64,000 bases of DNA from Candidatus Nitrosotenuis cloacae (GTDB lineage Archaea; Thermoproteota; Nitrososphaeria; Nitrososphaerales; Nitrosopumilaceae), in the NCBI RefSeq assembly GCF_000955905.1, contig NZ_CP011097.1:248001-312000 (forward strand), read 5' to 3'. The notes beneath the pieces were generated by a model. The model did no database searches. It had not been told where the DNA came from and was given only the letters and a program-made list of their open reading frames with translations. A program made the position numbers and the translations under genes. Shown here in pieces: positions 26,690-34,252 of the stretch (positions are counted from its first letter, which is position 1; each line of letters begins with the position of its first letter).

Positions 26690-26857
26690 ATGGTAAGCAA
26701 GCAAAACCTAGTTGCAATTGTGCTGATTTTGTTGGGCGTCGGCCTCACTCAATTCAAGCCTGGCGATTCGTTTACCGTAGGATTAGGCGTGGGAACCGTA
26801 GCAATTGCCTCACTTTGGATAGTTTTTCTCATAATTCGAGACCTCAAAAAGAAATAA
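26690..26857 (+). CDS. 55-residue two-helix membrane protein
   Basis: ATG at 26690 to TAA at 26857. It contains two hydrophobic segments (QNLVAIVLILLGVGL and VGLGVGTVAIASLWIVFLIIR) joined by a short turn, ending in a basic tail (DLKKK). Clean hairpin topology with a positive C-terminus supports a real small membrane protein. No family recognised. Confidence 0.55.
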   Translation: MVSKQNLVAIVLILLGVGLTQFKPGDSFTVGLGVGTVAIASLWIVFLIIRDLKKK

Positions 26858-26983
26858 CTCATCTTAGCTTTGAGCATTATCTTTTTCCAAAATTAGTAAT
26901 GAGCTAAATCTTTAGAACAAGAATTTTTTTGATTTCACAATTCTATATGAAAATTAATATAAACTTCGACTCCATATTGCCGT

Positions 26984-27544
26984 ATGCCAGGCAAAGGATA
27001 TTCAACAATTGGACTAAAGCCTGATCTTTTGACAAGATTGCACAACATCACAGATACGTATTATCCGGGAATGTTTCTTCCAAGCACTCTGATAATCATG
27101 ATGAATGAAGTCAAGCGCGGATACTATACCGTAAACCTGCATAACATTAGATTGGATCTGTCGGGACGCTACAATTCCATTACTATTCGATTGGATGTGG
27201 ATGAGTGGCTCAAGGAAAACTACAAAGAACTAAAGGAAAAATACGAACAAAAATACCACGTTAGGTGCTTTAGCCGGTTTACCAGTTATTTTCTGGCAAA
27301 TCTTTTTGAATCAAAGCTTGATGCGCAGAATCATGTAATTCGACTAAAAGAGTCTAATTTTGAGTGGCTCCAAGAAGAATATTCCAAGTTCAAATCAAAC
27401 AGCAAGCCTGAATCAGTGCCTACATTTGCAAAGTTTGCTGACATTTATCTCAACGAACTATCTGATAAGATCAAAGTAGCAAAAGAGGTTCTAACTATGC
27501 CGAATTTTTCCAGCCTGGCTTCACAAAGTATTGAAAAAAATTAA
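26984..27544 (+). CDS. Hypothetical protein with three RHH-like segments
   Basis: A 186-residue protein that seems built from three related units of about 50-60 residues: STIGLKPDLLTRLHNI...FLPSTLIIMMNEV, SITIRLDVDEWLKENYKEL...CFSRFTSYFLANLF, and HVIRLKESNFEWLQEEYSKF...TFAKFADIYLNEL. Each has a short strand, a helix starting near a conserved Trp or Leu, and a second helix, the pattern of ribbon-helix-helix DNA binders. A covalently linked multi-RHH DNA-binding protein is a reasonable guess. The stop overlaps the convergent gene by 4 bp. Confidence 0.5.
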   Translation: MPGKGYSTIGLKPDLLTRLHNITDTYYPGMFLPSTLIIMMNEVKRGYYTVNLHNIRLDLSGRYNSITIRLDVDEWLKENYKELKEKYEQKYHVRCFSRFTSYFLANLFESKLDAQNHVIRLKESNFEWLQEEYSKFKSNSKPESVPTFAKFADIYLNELSDKIKVAKEVLTMPNFSSLASQSIEKN

Positions 27545-27792
27545 AGTGGAGTCATTGTATCTAGCAGTCTTGCATTTGTGACTTGGCCGTCTTTTTCCTG
27601 TATTTCAAGATCTACTGTATATTTTAGACCGTTTAGCATGAATCTGACTTGAACATCCCATGCTTGCCTTGGTCCCTTTTCAGGAATCTGGAATGTTTCG
27701 TTGACCTTAAAATCAGTCACGTTTCCATAAAGTGCGCCAATTACTCTTTTTGACTCTCTCTCAATATCTTCTTTTGAGCTGACACTGGCCAT
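27541..27792 (-). CDS. Small hypothetical alpha/beta protein
   Basis: An 83-residue protein. An N-terminal helix (KEDIERESKRVIGALYG) is followed by four strands (VTDFKVNETFQIP, AWDVQVRFML, LKYTVDLEIQEKDG, VTNARLLDTM), a cystatin/PepSY-like order. No catalytic or export motif. Function unknown; it converges with the RHH-like gene. Confidence 0.55.
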   Translation of the reverse strand: MASVSSKEDIERESKRVIGALYGNVTDFKVNETFQIPEKGPRQAWDVQVRFMLNGLKYTVDLEIQEKDGQVTNARLLDTMTPL

Positions 27793-27877
27793 GTGATATA
27801 GTACCCTATCAAGTATAAAAATTTTGTAAAATTATTTCCGAAATGGAGCTGATTTTATTTTTTGTAATTCTTACAAT

Positions 27878-27901
27878 ATTTTTTGCAAATAATTTTTTGC
27901 A
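27878..27901. promoter_or_regulatory. A/T-rich element TTTTTTGCAAATAAT, copy 3
   Basis: TTTTTTGCAAATAATTTTTT followed by GCA, nearly identical to 19167-19192. It lies about 135 bp before the ureohydrolase start, in a 241-bp A/T-rich spacer (27793-28033) that otherwise holds a TATA (CTCTATATG, about 27954) and the palindrome at 27965. Confidence 0.4.
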
Positions 27902-27964
27902 TCAAAAAAATGTAATCAAGAAAAAGTAAATTACACATACTTGATTGTTGTTTCTCTATATGTT

Positions 27965-27981
27965 TTTGTCAAGTTGACAAA
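27965..27981. promoter_or_regulatory. 17-bp palindrome before the ureohydrolase operon
   Basis: TTTGTCAAGTTGACAAA is a perfect palindrome around a central G. It lies 4-20 bp after the likely TATA and about 53 bp before the ATG, overlapping the expected transcription start: a repressor-type operator position. Confidence 0.55.
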
Positions 27982-28033
27982 TAAAATACGTAGTTTACTT
28001 GGAATGTTTAATTATTTGCGTGCGATGATATAG

Positions 28034-29164
28034 ATGATAAAAATGGGAATGGAATTTTATGGTGAGGACTACAATGGTGCCGATGTTGCACCATTTGTTG
28101 GCATCAACACATTCCTACATCTGCCCTGGATCAGGACCCACAAGGAACTAGTCCAGGTAAAGCCAGATGTTGCAATTATTGGTGAGCCATTTGATTTTGG
28201 AACTACTATTCGTCCTGGAGCGCGTTATGGCCCGCGAGCAATTCGTGCGGCATCTACCATTCCGTCTCCACCATATGAGCGATTTAACATAGAAACAGGA
28301 GCGGATCCATTTGGAACCTTCAAAACAGTAGATTATGGAGACGTCCAAGTCTCACCAGGTGATGTAATTGAATCTCACAAAAGAATGACTCAAAAAGTCA
28401 AAGAGGTTCTCGATGAGGAAGGAATTCCCGTAATGTTGGGCGGGGATCACTCTATAACATTTGCAAACGTTCGCGCCTTTGCTAAAAAATACAAAAACAT
28501 TGGCATGATTCATTTTGATACTCACGCAGATTGTGCACCTCAAGGACTAACCGGCTACAAGTACGACCATGGAGCACACATCAGACGAATCATGGAGATG
28601 GGCTGCCTCAAAGGAAAGAACTACACACTGGTTGGTCCGCGTGGATACTGGCCGGGACGTGACTTGTACAAGTGGATGTCGGATCAGGACTTCCAGTGGT
28701 TTACCATGCTTGATGTTGAAGAATTGGGAATTGACATGATTGCAAAAGAAATCGCCGACAGGGCAAACGATGGCACTGATGCAGTTTACCTTAGCTGGGA
28801 CATTGACTCTTTTGATCCATCTTATGCACCAGGAACTGGTGAGCCGGAACCAAACGGCCTTACCTCAAGGGAGGGAATGAGAATGGTCAGATTACTATCC
28901 AAATCGTTTGATCCAGACAGGTTTGCAATGGACCTGGTGGAAGTAGCTCCAGCATATGATGTGAGTGATAGCAGCTCCTACAACGGTGGTATCACATCTG
29001 GACTAGGACAACGACTGATCATAGAACTCTTGGCTGGACTATCACTAACAAAGAGAGGCTTGGAAAATGGTGACCCTGTACGACCGCACGAATATCGTGG
29101 AACCGGAAACACATATCACTTTAATAAGGATATTCCGCGTCCAAAAATACCAAAGCGAGATTGA
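28034..29164 (+). CDS. Ureohydrolase (agmatinase/guanidinase-like arginase family)
   Basis: A 376-residue arginase-family enzyme. The binuclear-metal ligands are all visible: H139 in GGDHS, D162/H164/D166 in FDTHADC, and D256/D258 in SWDIDSFDP. Such enzymes hydrolyse a guanidino group to urea plus an amine (agmatinase) or ammonia (guanidinase). It is longer than many agmatinases (about 300-320). Start: ATG at 28034, with another ATG five codons later. It heads a tight operon with a urease-gamma-like protein (4-bp overlap) and a nickel/cobalt-type permease, which hints that the metal is nickel rather than manganese. The urea product could feed the urease at 38-43 kb. Confidence 0.85.
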   Translation: MIKMGMEFYGEDYNGADVAPFVGINTFLHLPWIRTHKELVQVKPDVAIIGEPFDFGTTIRPGARYGPRAIRAASTIPSPPYERFNIETGADPFGTFKTVDYGDVQVSPGDVIESHKRMTQKVKEVLDEEGIPVMLGGDHSITFANVRAFAKKYKNIGMIHFDTHADCAPQGLTGYKYDHGAHIRRIMEMGCLKGKNYTLVGPRGYWPGRDLYKWMSDQDFQWFTMLDVEELGIDMIAKEIADRANDGTDAVYLSWDIDSFDPSYAPGTGEPEPNGLTSREGMRMVRLLSKSFDPDRFAMDLVEVAPAYDVSDSSSYNGGITSGLGQRLIIELLAGLSLTKRGLENGDPVRPHEYRGTGNTYHFNKDIPRPKIPKRD

Positions 29165-29550
29165 CTCTCATCAAGATAACCGTAAAGGGGGAACCAGATG
29201 TTTCTCCTTTTACAAGAACTTTTCAGTATTCCAGCAAAGCAGACGAGCAGATCTTTACCAATCTCATAAGTATGGTAAAGGACAAGCTGGACCGAAATCT
29301 TCGAATAAACATCAACGAAGCCATTACCGTATTTTCCGCACTAGTTGTTTCTGAGCTTAAGGGGGGCAAATCAATTGAGCAAATCCAAAAAAACGCATCC
29401 ATTCTACTAAACCCAGAACAAGTAATGATAGGAGTTCCAGAGACCTTGCAACAAATGTCATTTGAGATAACACTGGATGATAATACCAAAAGACTGATTG
29501 TACTGAATACTCCAATTAAAATCTCGGACTATATCCTAAAGCCTGCTTGA
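29161..29550 (+). CDS. Urease gamma-subunit-like protein (stand-alone)
   Basis: A 129-residue protein with a TTG start overlapping the ureohydrolase stop. From residue 25 it follows the urease gamma (UreA) pattern: RNLRININEAI matches [11 protein letters not shown] of the true UreA in this window, KGGKSIEQIQ matches [40 protein letters not shown] matches [30 protein letters not shown]. It carries about 25 extra N-terminal residues. No beta or alpha urease gene is adjacent and the real ureA lies at 39929. It is probably a partner of the ureohydrolase. I know of no described function for this arrangement. Confidence 0.7.
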   Translation: MTLIKITVKGEPDVSPFTRTFQYSSKADEQIFTNLISMVKDKLDRNLRININEAITVFSALVVSELKGGKSIEQIQKNASILLNPEQVMIGVPETLQQMSFEITLDDNTKRLIVLNTPIKISDYILKPA

Positions 29551-29560
29551 GGAAATAATC

Positions 29561-30319
29561 ATGATAGAAGAACTAATCAAAGAACTGCCAACAGCAACAC
29601 CCTTTTTCGTGCTGGTATCTGGGTTTTTGATAGGACTCTCACACGCCTTTGAGCCTGATCATGTTGTTGCAGTGGCAACACAAAACTCGAAACTAGCACA
29701 AAAAAGCTCACTTAGGCGTTTTCGACAAATCAGCTCGGGTGCTCTGAGAAGCTCGATTCTTGGTGCACTGTGGGGGGCAGGACACACCTCTAGCCTGGTC
29801 TTGGTGAGTTTGCTGATCTTTGTGTTTTCGATGAGTATTCCTGATACGATGTTTGGTAACTTTGAGTTTGGAGTGGGCATGATGCTTGTGACCCTTGGAT
29901 TCTTTACATATCTTAAACGGGGCCTAAAACAAAAACACATCCACACTCACACTCATGACGATCTAGTCCACACACATCCCCATACTCATGATAAAGAGCA
30001 CACTCACGGACACCGATCATATCTTATCGGGTGTGTACATGGATTAGCCGGAAGTGGAAGCCTTGTTGTTTTGGCGCTCTCGACTCTACATAATTTGGAA
30101 ACCATTCTATCATTCATTCTGGTCTTTGGGGTTGGCTCGATAATCGGAATGATGCTGGTAAGCAGCGCAATAGGACTGCCGTTTTCATTTACGGTTTATT
30201 CCGATCGAATCAACAAAATCCTGCGCTATTCGGTTGGCTCACTGAGTATCATAATTGGCATTGACATCATGTACAATATCATAAGCACTGGAAGTTTTTT
30301 TGGACTGAGCATTAACTAG
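29561..30319 (+). CDS. Nickel/cobalt-type permease (NicO/UreH-like) with His-rich loop
   Basis: A 252-residue membrane protein with six or so helices. HAFEPDHVVAVAT in helix 1 corresponds to the metal-binding H-x-x-x-D-H motif of Ni/Co transporters, and WGAGHTSSL to the second conserved His. The loop at residues 126-151 holds eleven histidines (HIHTHTHDD, HTHPHTHDKEHTHGH), a probable metal-gathering segment. The ATG follows the previous stop by 10 bases and a GAGGA ribosome-binding site. The operon context suggests supply of nickel to the ureohydrolase and possibly urease; export for detoxification cannot be excluded. Confidence 0.75.
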   Translation: MIEELIKELPTATPFFVLVSGFLIGLSHAFEPDHVVAVATQNSKLAQKSSLRRFRQISSGALRSSILGALWGAGHTSSLVLVSLLIFVFSMSIPDTMFGNFEFGVGMMLVTLGFFTYLKRGLKQKHIHTHTHDDLVHTHPHTHDKEHTHGHRSYLIGCVHGLAGSGSLVVLALSTLHNLETILSFILVFGVGSIIGMMLVSSAIGLPFSFTVYSDRINKILRYSVGSLSIIIGIDIMYNIISTGSFFGLSIN

Positions 30320-30392
30320 ACTGATTTGTGGCTTTCGTGATCGCCTGATTCTGGCAGACTAGATTTATCTGTGATGTTTTCCAAAATCTCTT

Positions 30393-30845
30393 ATGCAAAA
30401 AAGATATGTGGAATATCTCAAGCTAAACAAAAACCTGTTCTTGTCTATTATAGTAGCCGTGATCTTTTCTGCGGTGACTGCTCAGCTTTTGGCGGAGCAA
30501 GAAGACTATCTGAACAGCAGCTATACTTTACTGGTGGATCTTGTTGTGTTTTATTCCACGTTTGGAACCTTATTCTATGTAGATAACAGAAAGAAATACC
30601 TCACCGAGTCTGGCAAAATTGATTCGCCCAGGCTCAGAAAGGATCTATTAAAAATAATTACATCGGTTGGCTCAGGCGAAATAGTATACATTGCCATAAG
30701 GTGGTATTTGCAGTATTATCTCCTCACCATTAATTATGAACCATATGCAGCTTCAATGATTACGCATCTGATAGCTGCAGTAGTTTACGTATCTATTGTT
30801 AATTTAGGGGTTAATCTTACGAGGCTATACAAGGATGGAACTTAG
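30393..30845 (+). CDS. Four-helix membrane protein, unknown
   Basis: A 150-residue protein with four hydrophobic segments: LFLSIIVAVIFSAVTAQL, LLVDLVVFYSTFGTLFYV, a weaker segment around IVYIAIRWYLQYYLLT, and ASMITHLIAAVVYVSIVNLG. Basic residues flank them. No family recognised. It overlaps the RNase HI-like gene by 11 bp, so the two are probably co-translated. Confidence 0.6.
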   Translation: MQKRYVEYLKLNKNLFLSIIVAVIFSAVTAQLLAEQEDYLNSSYTLLVDLVVFYSTFGTLFYVDNRKKYLTESGKIDSPRLRKDLLKIITSVGSGEIVYIAIRWYLQYYLLTINYEPYAASMITHLIAAVVYVSIVNLGVNLTRLYKDGT

Positions 30846-31191
30846 CGCATACGTTGACGGCTCTGGAGGCGACAATGCGGGATATGGTTATTTCATAAAG
30901 GAAACAGGTGAGTCTTTCTATGAGAAAAAGCCGGGAATAACAAACAACCAGGCAGAATACTTGGGAATAATCTCGGTTCTGGAAAAGTTTGCCCAATCAA
31001 ATGATGTTATCACAATATACTCTGATTCAAAAAACACTGTATCGCAACTAAACCACGAGTTTGCAATCAACTCCGAACCATTGCGCGAGCTCGCAAGAAA
31101 GGCCTGGTCGCTAATGGGCAAGATTCCAAATCTGAAGATAGTGTGGATCCCGCGAGCTCAGAACTTGGCCGGCAAGATGCTTGGCAGCTAG
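30835..31191 (+). CDS. RNase HI-like protein, last acidic residue missing
   Basis: A 118-residue RNase H-fold protein. D8 (AYVDGSGG), E41 (NNQAEYLGI) and D64 (IYSDSKNTV) correspond to the catalytic Asp-Glu-Asp that cuts RNA in RNA-DNA hybrids. The C-terminal helix, normally R..N..AD.L, reads RAQNLAGKMLG, so the fourth acidic residue is replaced. Activity may be reduced, or a neighbouring residue may substitute. Short archaeal RNase HI proteins of this size are common. The overlap with a membrane protein gene is unexplained. Confidence 0.75.
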   Translation: MELSAYVDGSGGDNAGYGYFIKETGESFYEKKPGITNNQAEYLGIISVLEKFAQSNDVITIYSDSKNTVSQLNHEFAINSEPLRELARKAWSLMGKIPNLKIVWIPRAQNLAGKMLGS

Positions 31192-31244
31192 AGATCTAGA
31201 TTTTGCAAGAATAACTTTATTTACGAAACAGCGGAGCCAAGAAC

Positions 31245-33338
31245 ATGACTTCTCTTTTAGAACCAAAATCTATTGCAATCATTGGCGCATCTGACAAGGA
31301 GGGAAGTGTCGGCCGTACCATTACATCAAATATCATGAAAGGATACAAGGGCAAAATTTTTCCAATTTCTCCAACCCGAGACAAGGTCTTTGATATGGCA
31401 GCATACAAGACAGTGCTTGATGTCAAAGAACCAATTGATCTGGCAGTCGTGGTGACAAAAAACGACATCGTGCCAGCAGTACTAGAAGAGTGCGGCAAGA
31501 AAAAGATCAAAGGCGTCATCGTCATAACAGCGGGATTCAAGGAAGTAAATGAAGAAGGCAAAAAGCTAGAAGAGCAGCTAAAGACAATTGTAAAAAAATA
31601 CGGCATTCGCATGATTGGCCCAAACTGCCTTGGGGTGATGAATCTGGACCCAAAGACAATGATGAATTCCACTTTTCTCAAAGTTACACCAAAGTCAGGA
31701 CAAATCGCACTAGTCTCACAAAGTGGTGCCATCTGCGCTGCTTTGGTTGAGGACGCAAGCGCACAAGGAATTGGATTCTCAGCTGTTGTGAGTGTGGGCA
31801 ACAAGGCAGATCTTAATGAAATTGATCTGCTCAAGATGCTTGCAGAACACGACCAGACCAAGGTAATTGTCATGTATCTGGAAGACATGGGAGACGGCCA
31901 GGAATTTCTCAGAGTATGCAAGCAAATAACTAAAAAATACCGCAAGCCGGTAATCATTCTAAAATCAGGCCGAAGCCCAGAGGGCGCAAAGGCAGCAATG
32001 TCTCATACTGGCGCGTTGATGGGATCAGACGAAATCTATGATGCTGTTCTGAACCAGTCCGGCGCCATCCGAGTTGATACCATGGAGGAATTATTTGATT
32101 ATGCAGTAGCATTCTCAAAACAGCCACTACCACTAAAGGGTGACTTGGTTATAGTATCAAACGCAGGAGGCCCTGCAATCATTTCAACTGATGCCTGCTC
32201 TAAATACGGAATCAAGATGGCATCAATTGAGGACATACGCCCAAAGATCAACGCAGTGATTCCACCATGGGGCAGCTCGCGAAACCCAGTAGATATTGTA
32301 GGCGATGCTGACTATAATCGATTCAGCGGTGTCTTGGATAATGTGCTTGGGCACAAAAATGTCGGATCCGTAATTGCCATGTGCACGCCATCTGCGACCC
32401 TAAACTATGATGAATTAGCCAAGGTTATCGTATCAATGTCTAAAAAATACAAAAAAACAATGCTTGCCTCTCTAATGGGATTAGATGAGGGCATTACAAA
32501 CAGGCAGATTCTAGCTGATGGCGGCGTTCCATACTATACCTATGCGGAAGGGGCAATTCGTGCATTACGAGCAATGCTTCGATTCAGCAAGTGGCTAAAC
32601 ACATCCGAAGGAACAATCACAAAATTCCCTGCCAAAAAGGCAGCCGCAAAAAAAGTCTTTGACTCTGTTAGAAAGCAAAAGCGCACAAACCTACTAGAAG
32701 AGGAAGGCCAAGAGGTACTCCGTGCATATGGATTCCCGTTGCCTCAAAGCATTTTGGCAAAGACTGCCGCAGACGCAGTAAAATCCGCTAAAAAAATAGG
32801 ATTCCCAGTTGTAATGAAGATTGCTTCACCACAAATAATTCACAAATCCGATGCTGGTGGAGTAAAAGTAGGTCTTGCAAACGAGCAGGCAGTAAGAGAT
32901 GCATTTGATGTTATCATAAAGAACGCAAAAAAATACAACAAAAACGCGCAGATCAAAGGGGTGTTGATCCAAGAAATGGTCAAGGGCGGAAAGGAGCTGA
33001 TCATTGGCTCAAAGCAAGAGCCTGGATTTGGCCAAGTGATTATGCTTGGCATGGGCGGAATTTACGTCGAGGTCCTAAAGGATGTCACATTCAGACTGGC
33101 ACCAGTCACTAACAAAGAAGCCGACGACATGATTGATTCAATCAAAACAAAAAAATTGCTAGAAGGAGTTCGCGGAGAAAAGCCGGCAGACAAGAAGAAA
33201 CTATCGGAACTGGTACAACGACTCTCAGCATTATTGACGGACTTTCCAGAAATCAAAGAGCTTGACATGAATCCTGTTCTTGTAATGGAACAAGGAAATG
33301 GCTGCAAGGTCTTGGATGTTCGAATCGGATTATCCTGA
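31245..33338 (+). CDS. ADP-forming acyl-CoA ligase (4-hydroxybutyrate/3-hydroxypropionate-CoA ligase type)
   Basis: A 697-residue fusion of the two halves of ADP-forming acyl-CoA synthetase. It has an N-terminal CoA-binding Rossmann domain (SIAIIGASDKEGSVG), a ligase-CoA domain with QSGAICAAL and the phospho-His region SHTGALMGSDEI, and a C-terminal ATP-grasp domain (from about 470; FPVVMKIASPQIIHKSDAGGVKVGL). In ammonia-oxidising archaea such enzymes activate 4-hydroxybutyrate or 3-hydroxypropionate in carbon fixation at low energy cost. 4-Hydroxybutyryl-CoA dehydratase lies 3 kb downstream, favouring 4-hydroxybutyrate. Confidence 0.8.
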   Translation: MTSLLEPKSIAIIGASDKEGSVGRTITSNIMKGYKGKIFPISPTRDKVFDMAAYKTVLDVKEPIDLAVVVTKNDIVPAVLEECGKKKIKGVIVITAGFKEVNEEGKKLEEQLKTIVKKYGIRMIGPNCLGVMNLDPKTMMNSTFLKVTPKSGQIALVSQSGAICAALVEDASAQGIGFSAVVSVGNKADLNEIDLLKMLAEHDQTKVIVMYLEDMGDGQEFLRVCKQITKKYRKPVIILKSGRSPEGAKAAMSHTGALMGSDEIYDAVLNQSGAIRVDTMEELFDYAVAFSKQPLPLKGDLVIVSNAGGPAIISTDACSKYGIKMASIEDIRPKINAVIPPWGSSRNPVDIVGDADYNRFSGVLDNVLGHKNVGSVIAMCTPSATLNYDELAKVIVSMSKKYKKTMLASLMGLDEGITNRQILADGGVPYYTYAEGAIRALRAMLRFSKWLNTSEGTITKFPAKKAAAKKVFDSVRKQKRTNLLEEEGQEVLRAYGFPLPQSILAKTAADAVKSAKKIGFPVVMKIASPQIIHKSDAGGVKVGLANEQAVRDAFDVIIKNAKKYNKNAQIKGVLIQEMVKGGKELIIGSKQEPGFGQVIMLGMGGIYVEVLKDVTFRLAPVTNKEADDMIDSIKTKKLLEGVRGEKPADKKKLSELVQRLSALLTDFPEIKELDMNPVLVMEQGNGCKVLDVRIGLS

Positions 33339-33425
33339 GACTAGAGTCAAAACAATTACTGCGGCAACCAATACACCAACAAACGAATAAAATCCTAGCC
33401 TGTGTCTCGGAAGACCTTTCATCAT
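33330..33425 (-). CDS. 31-residue membrane peptide (possible)
   Basis: ATG at 33425 overlaps the stop of the zinc-ribbon gene (ATGA). The product, MMKGLPRHRLGFYSFVG then a hydrophobic VLVAAVIVLTLV, would be a single-helix peptide with a basic N-terminus. Its 3' end overlaps the convergent ligase gene by 9 bp. Translational coupling and clean topology support it, but size makes it uncertain. Confidence 0.45.
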   Translation of the reverse strand: MMKGLPRHRLGFYSFVGVLVAAVIVLTLVSG

Positions 33426-33616
33426 ACCACTATTTTTAGTGCATTTTCCAGTGATACAACATTTCTGTGAATGTGGTATTGTGGTTCGGTTACAGTCTGG
33501 CATTTTACGCACACGAACTGGGTGAACTCTTTTCCGCAAGCATTGCATCTTTCTGAATTGTCATACTCGCGCAACTCTACTCCGCACTTTTTGCATGAAT
33601 CTATTCGCATATTCAT
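33422..33616 (-). CDS. Small zinc-ribbon protein
   Basis: About 64 residues from the ATG at 33616 (MNMRIDSCKKC). Three knuckles, CKKCG, CNACG and CVKCQ, could bind one or two zinc ions; the C-terminal part is a His-containing segment and a short helix. The ORF upstream of this ATG reads through spacer DNA. Likely an adaptor or RNA/DNA-binding protein. It is followed by an overlapping membrane peptide. Confidence 0.6.
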   Translation of the reverse strand: MNMRIDSCKKCGVELREYDNSERCNACGKEFTQFVCVKCQTVTEPQYHIHRNVVSLENALKIVV

Positions 33617-33659
33617 TGTTGTTATACATGCGATATTAGGTGGGCTCAACAACTTAGCT

Positions 33660-33823
33660 GATTTCTAATCAAACCAGCTTAGAATCCCCTATGAGTTTGG
33701 GTGTGATATCCATACCAGCACATGATTTTTTAGCCAACCAAAATGTGCCATGTGTGCTCAAGCGTGCTCGGACAATCCCCTATTCAGGTCTGAGCACTGC
33801 CTGAGACGCATACAAAAATAGAA
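33660..33823. ncRNA. Possible structured RNA or regulatory spacer
   Basis: This spacer is richer in G+C than others in the window and has no good ORF. It holds two exact 10-base repeats, AATCCCCTAT at 33683-33692 and 33774-33783. A 10-bp hairpin, GTGCTCGGAC (33764-33773) against GTCTGAGCAC (33788-33797), has one G-U pair and a 14-base loop containing the second repeat. Strand and class are unknown. Confidence 0.25.
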
Positions 33824-33847
33824 ATGATTTGCTTATCAATCAGAATC

Positions 33848-34252
33848 ATGGCCGAAAAGGGACTAGTCGCAAAATCACTTGACTTTATACTGCTAATAAT
33901 GGCAGCCGTGTATTTTGTTGGATTTGTGTCGTTCCATCCAGAATCACTTCTACTAAAGGAGGCTCCATATCATATTCCACACGAATATGAAATTCACTTT
34001 GAGATATTGCTTTGGGTTTTCTTTGGGTTGTTGGTATTGGATTTGTATCTAAAATACAAAAAACTAAACAACTGGAGATTATTCATGCGAAAACACTGGC
34101 ATGAAGTAGTAATGATTGCATTAATTCCGTTTTTGAGCTTTTTTAAAATTGCCAAGATCTCAGTCAAGCTTGTCAAGACACTAAAGGCATCAAAGAGTGG
34201 CTTTAAGATATTCTATAAAGCAAAAAAGGCCTCAAAGCATCTAAAAGAATAG
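33848..34252 (+). CDS. Voltage-sensor-like membrane protein without a pore
   Basis: 134 residues from the ATG at 33848. Three hydrophobic segments are seen: KSLDFILLIMAAVYFVGFVSF, FEILLWVFFGLLVLDLYLKY and HEVVMIALIPFLSFF. They are followed by a Lys-rich amphipathic helix (KIAKISVKLVKTLKASKSGFKIFYKAKKASK) with basic residues about every third position. This order resembles S1-S4 of voltage-gated K+ channels, but no pore (TxGYG) follows. It could be a solitary voltage-sensor domain or an unrelated membrane protein. Confidence 0.5.
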   Translation: MAEKGLVAKSLDFILLIMAAVYFVGFVSFHPESLLLKEAPYHIPHEYEIHFEILLWVFFGLLVLDLYLKYKKLNNWRLFMRKHWHEVVMIALIPFLSFFKIAKISVKLVKTLKASKSGFKIFYKAKKASKHLKE

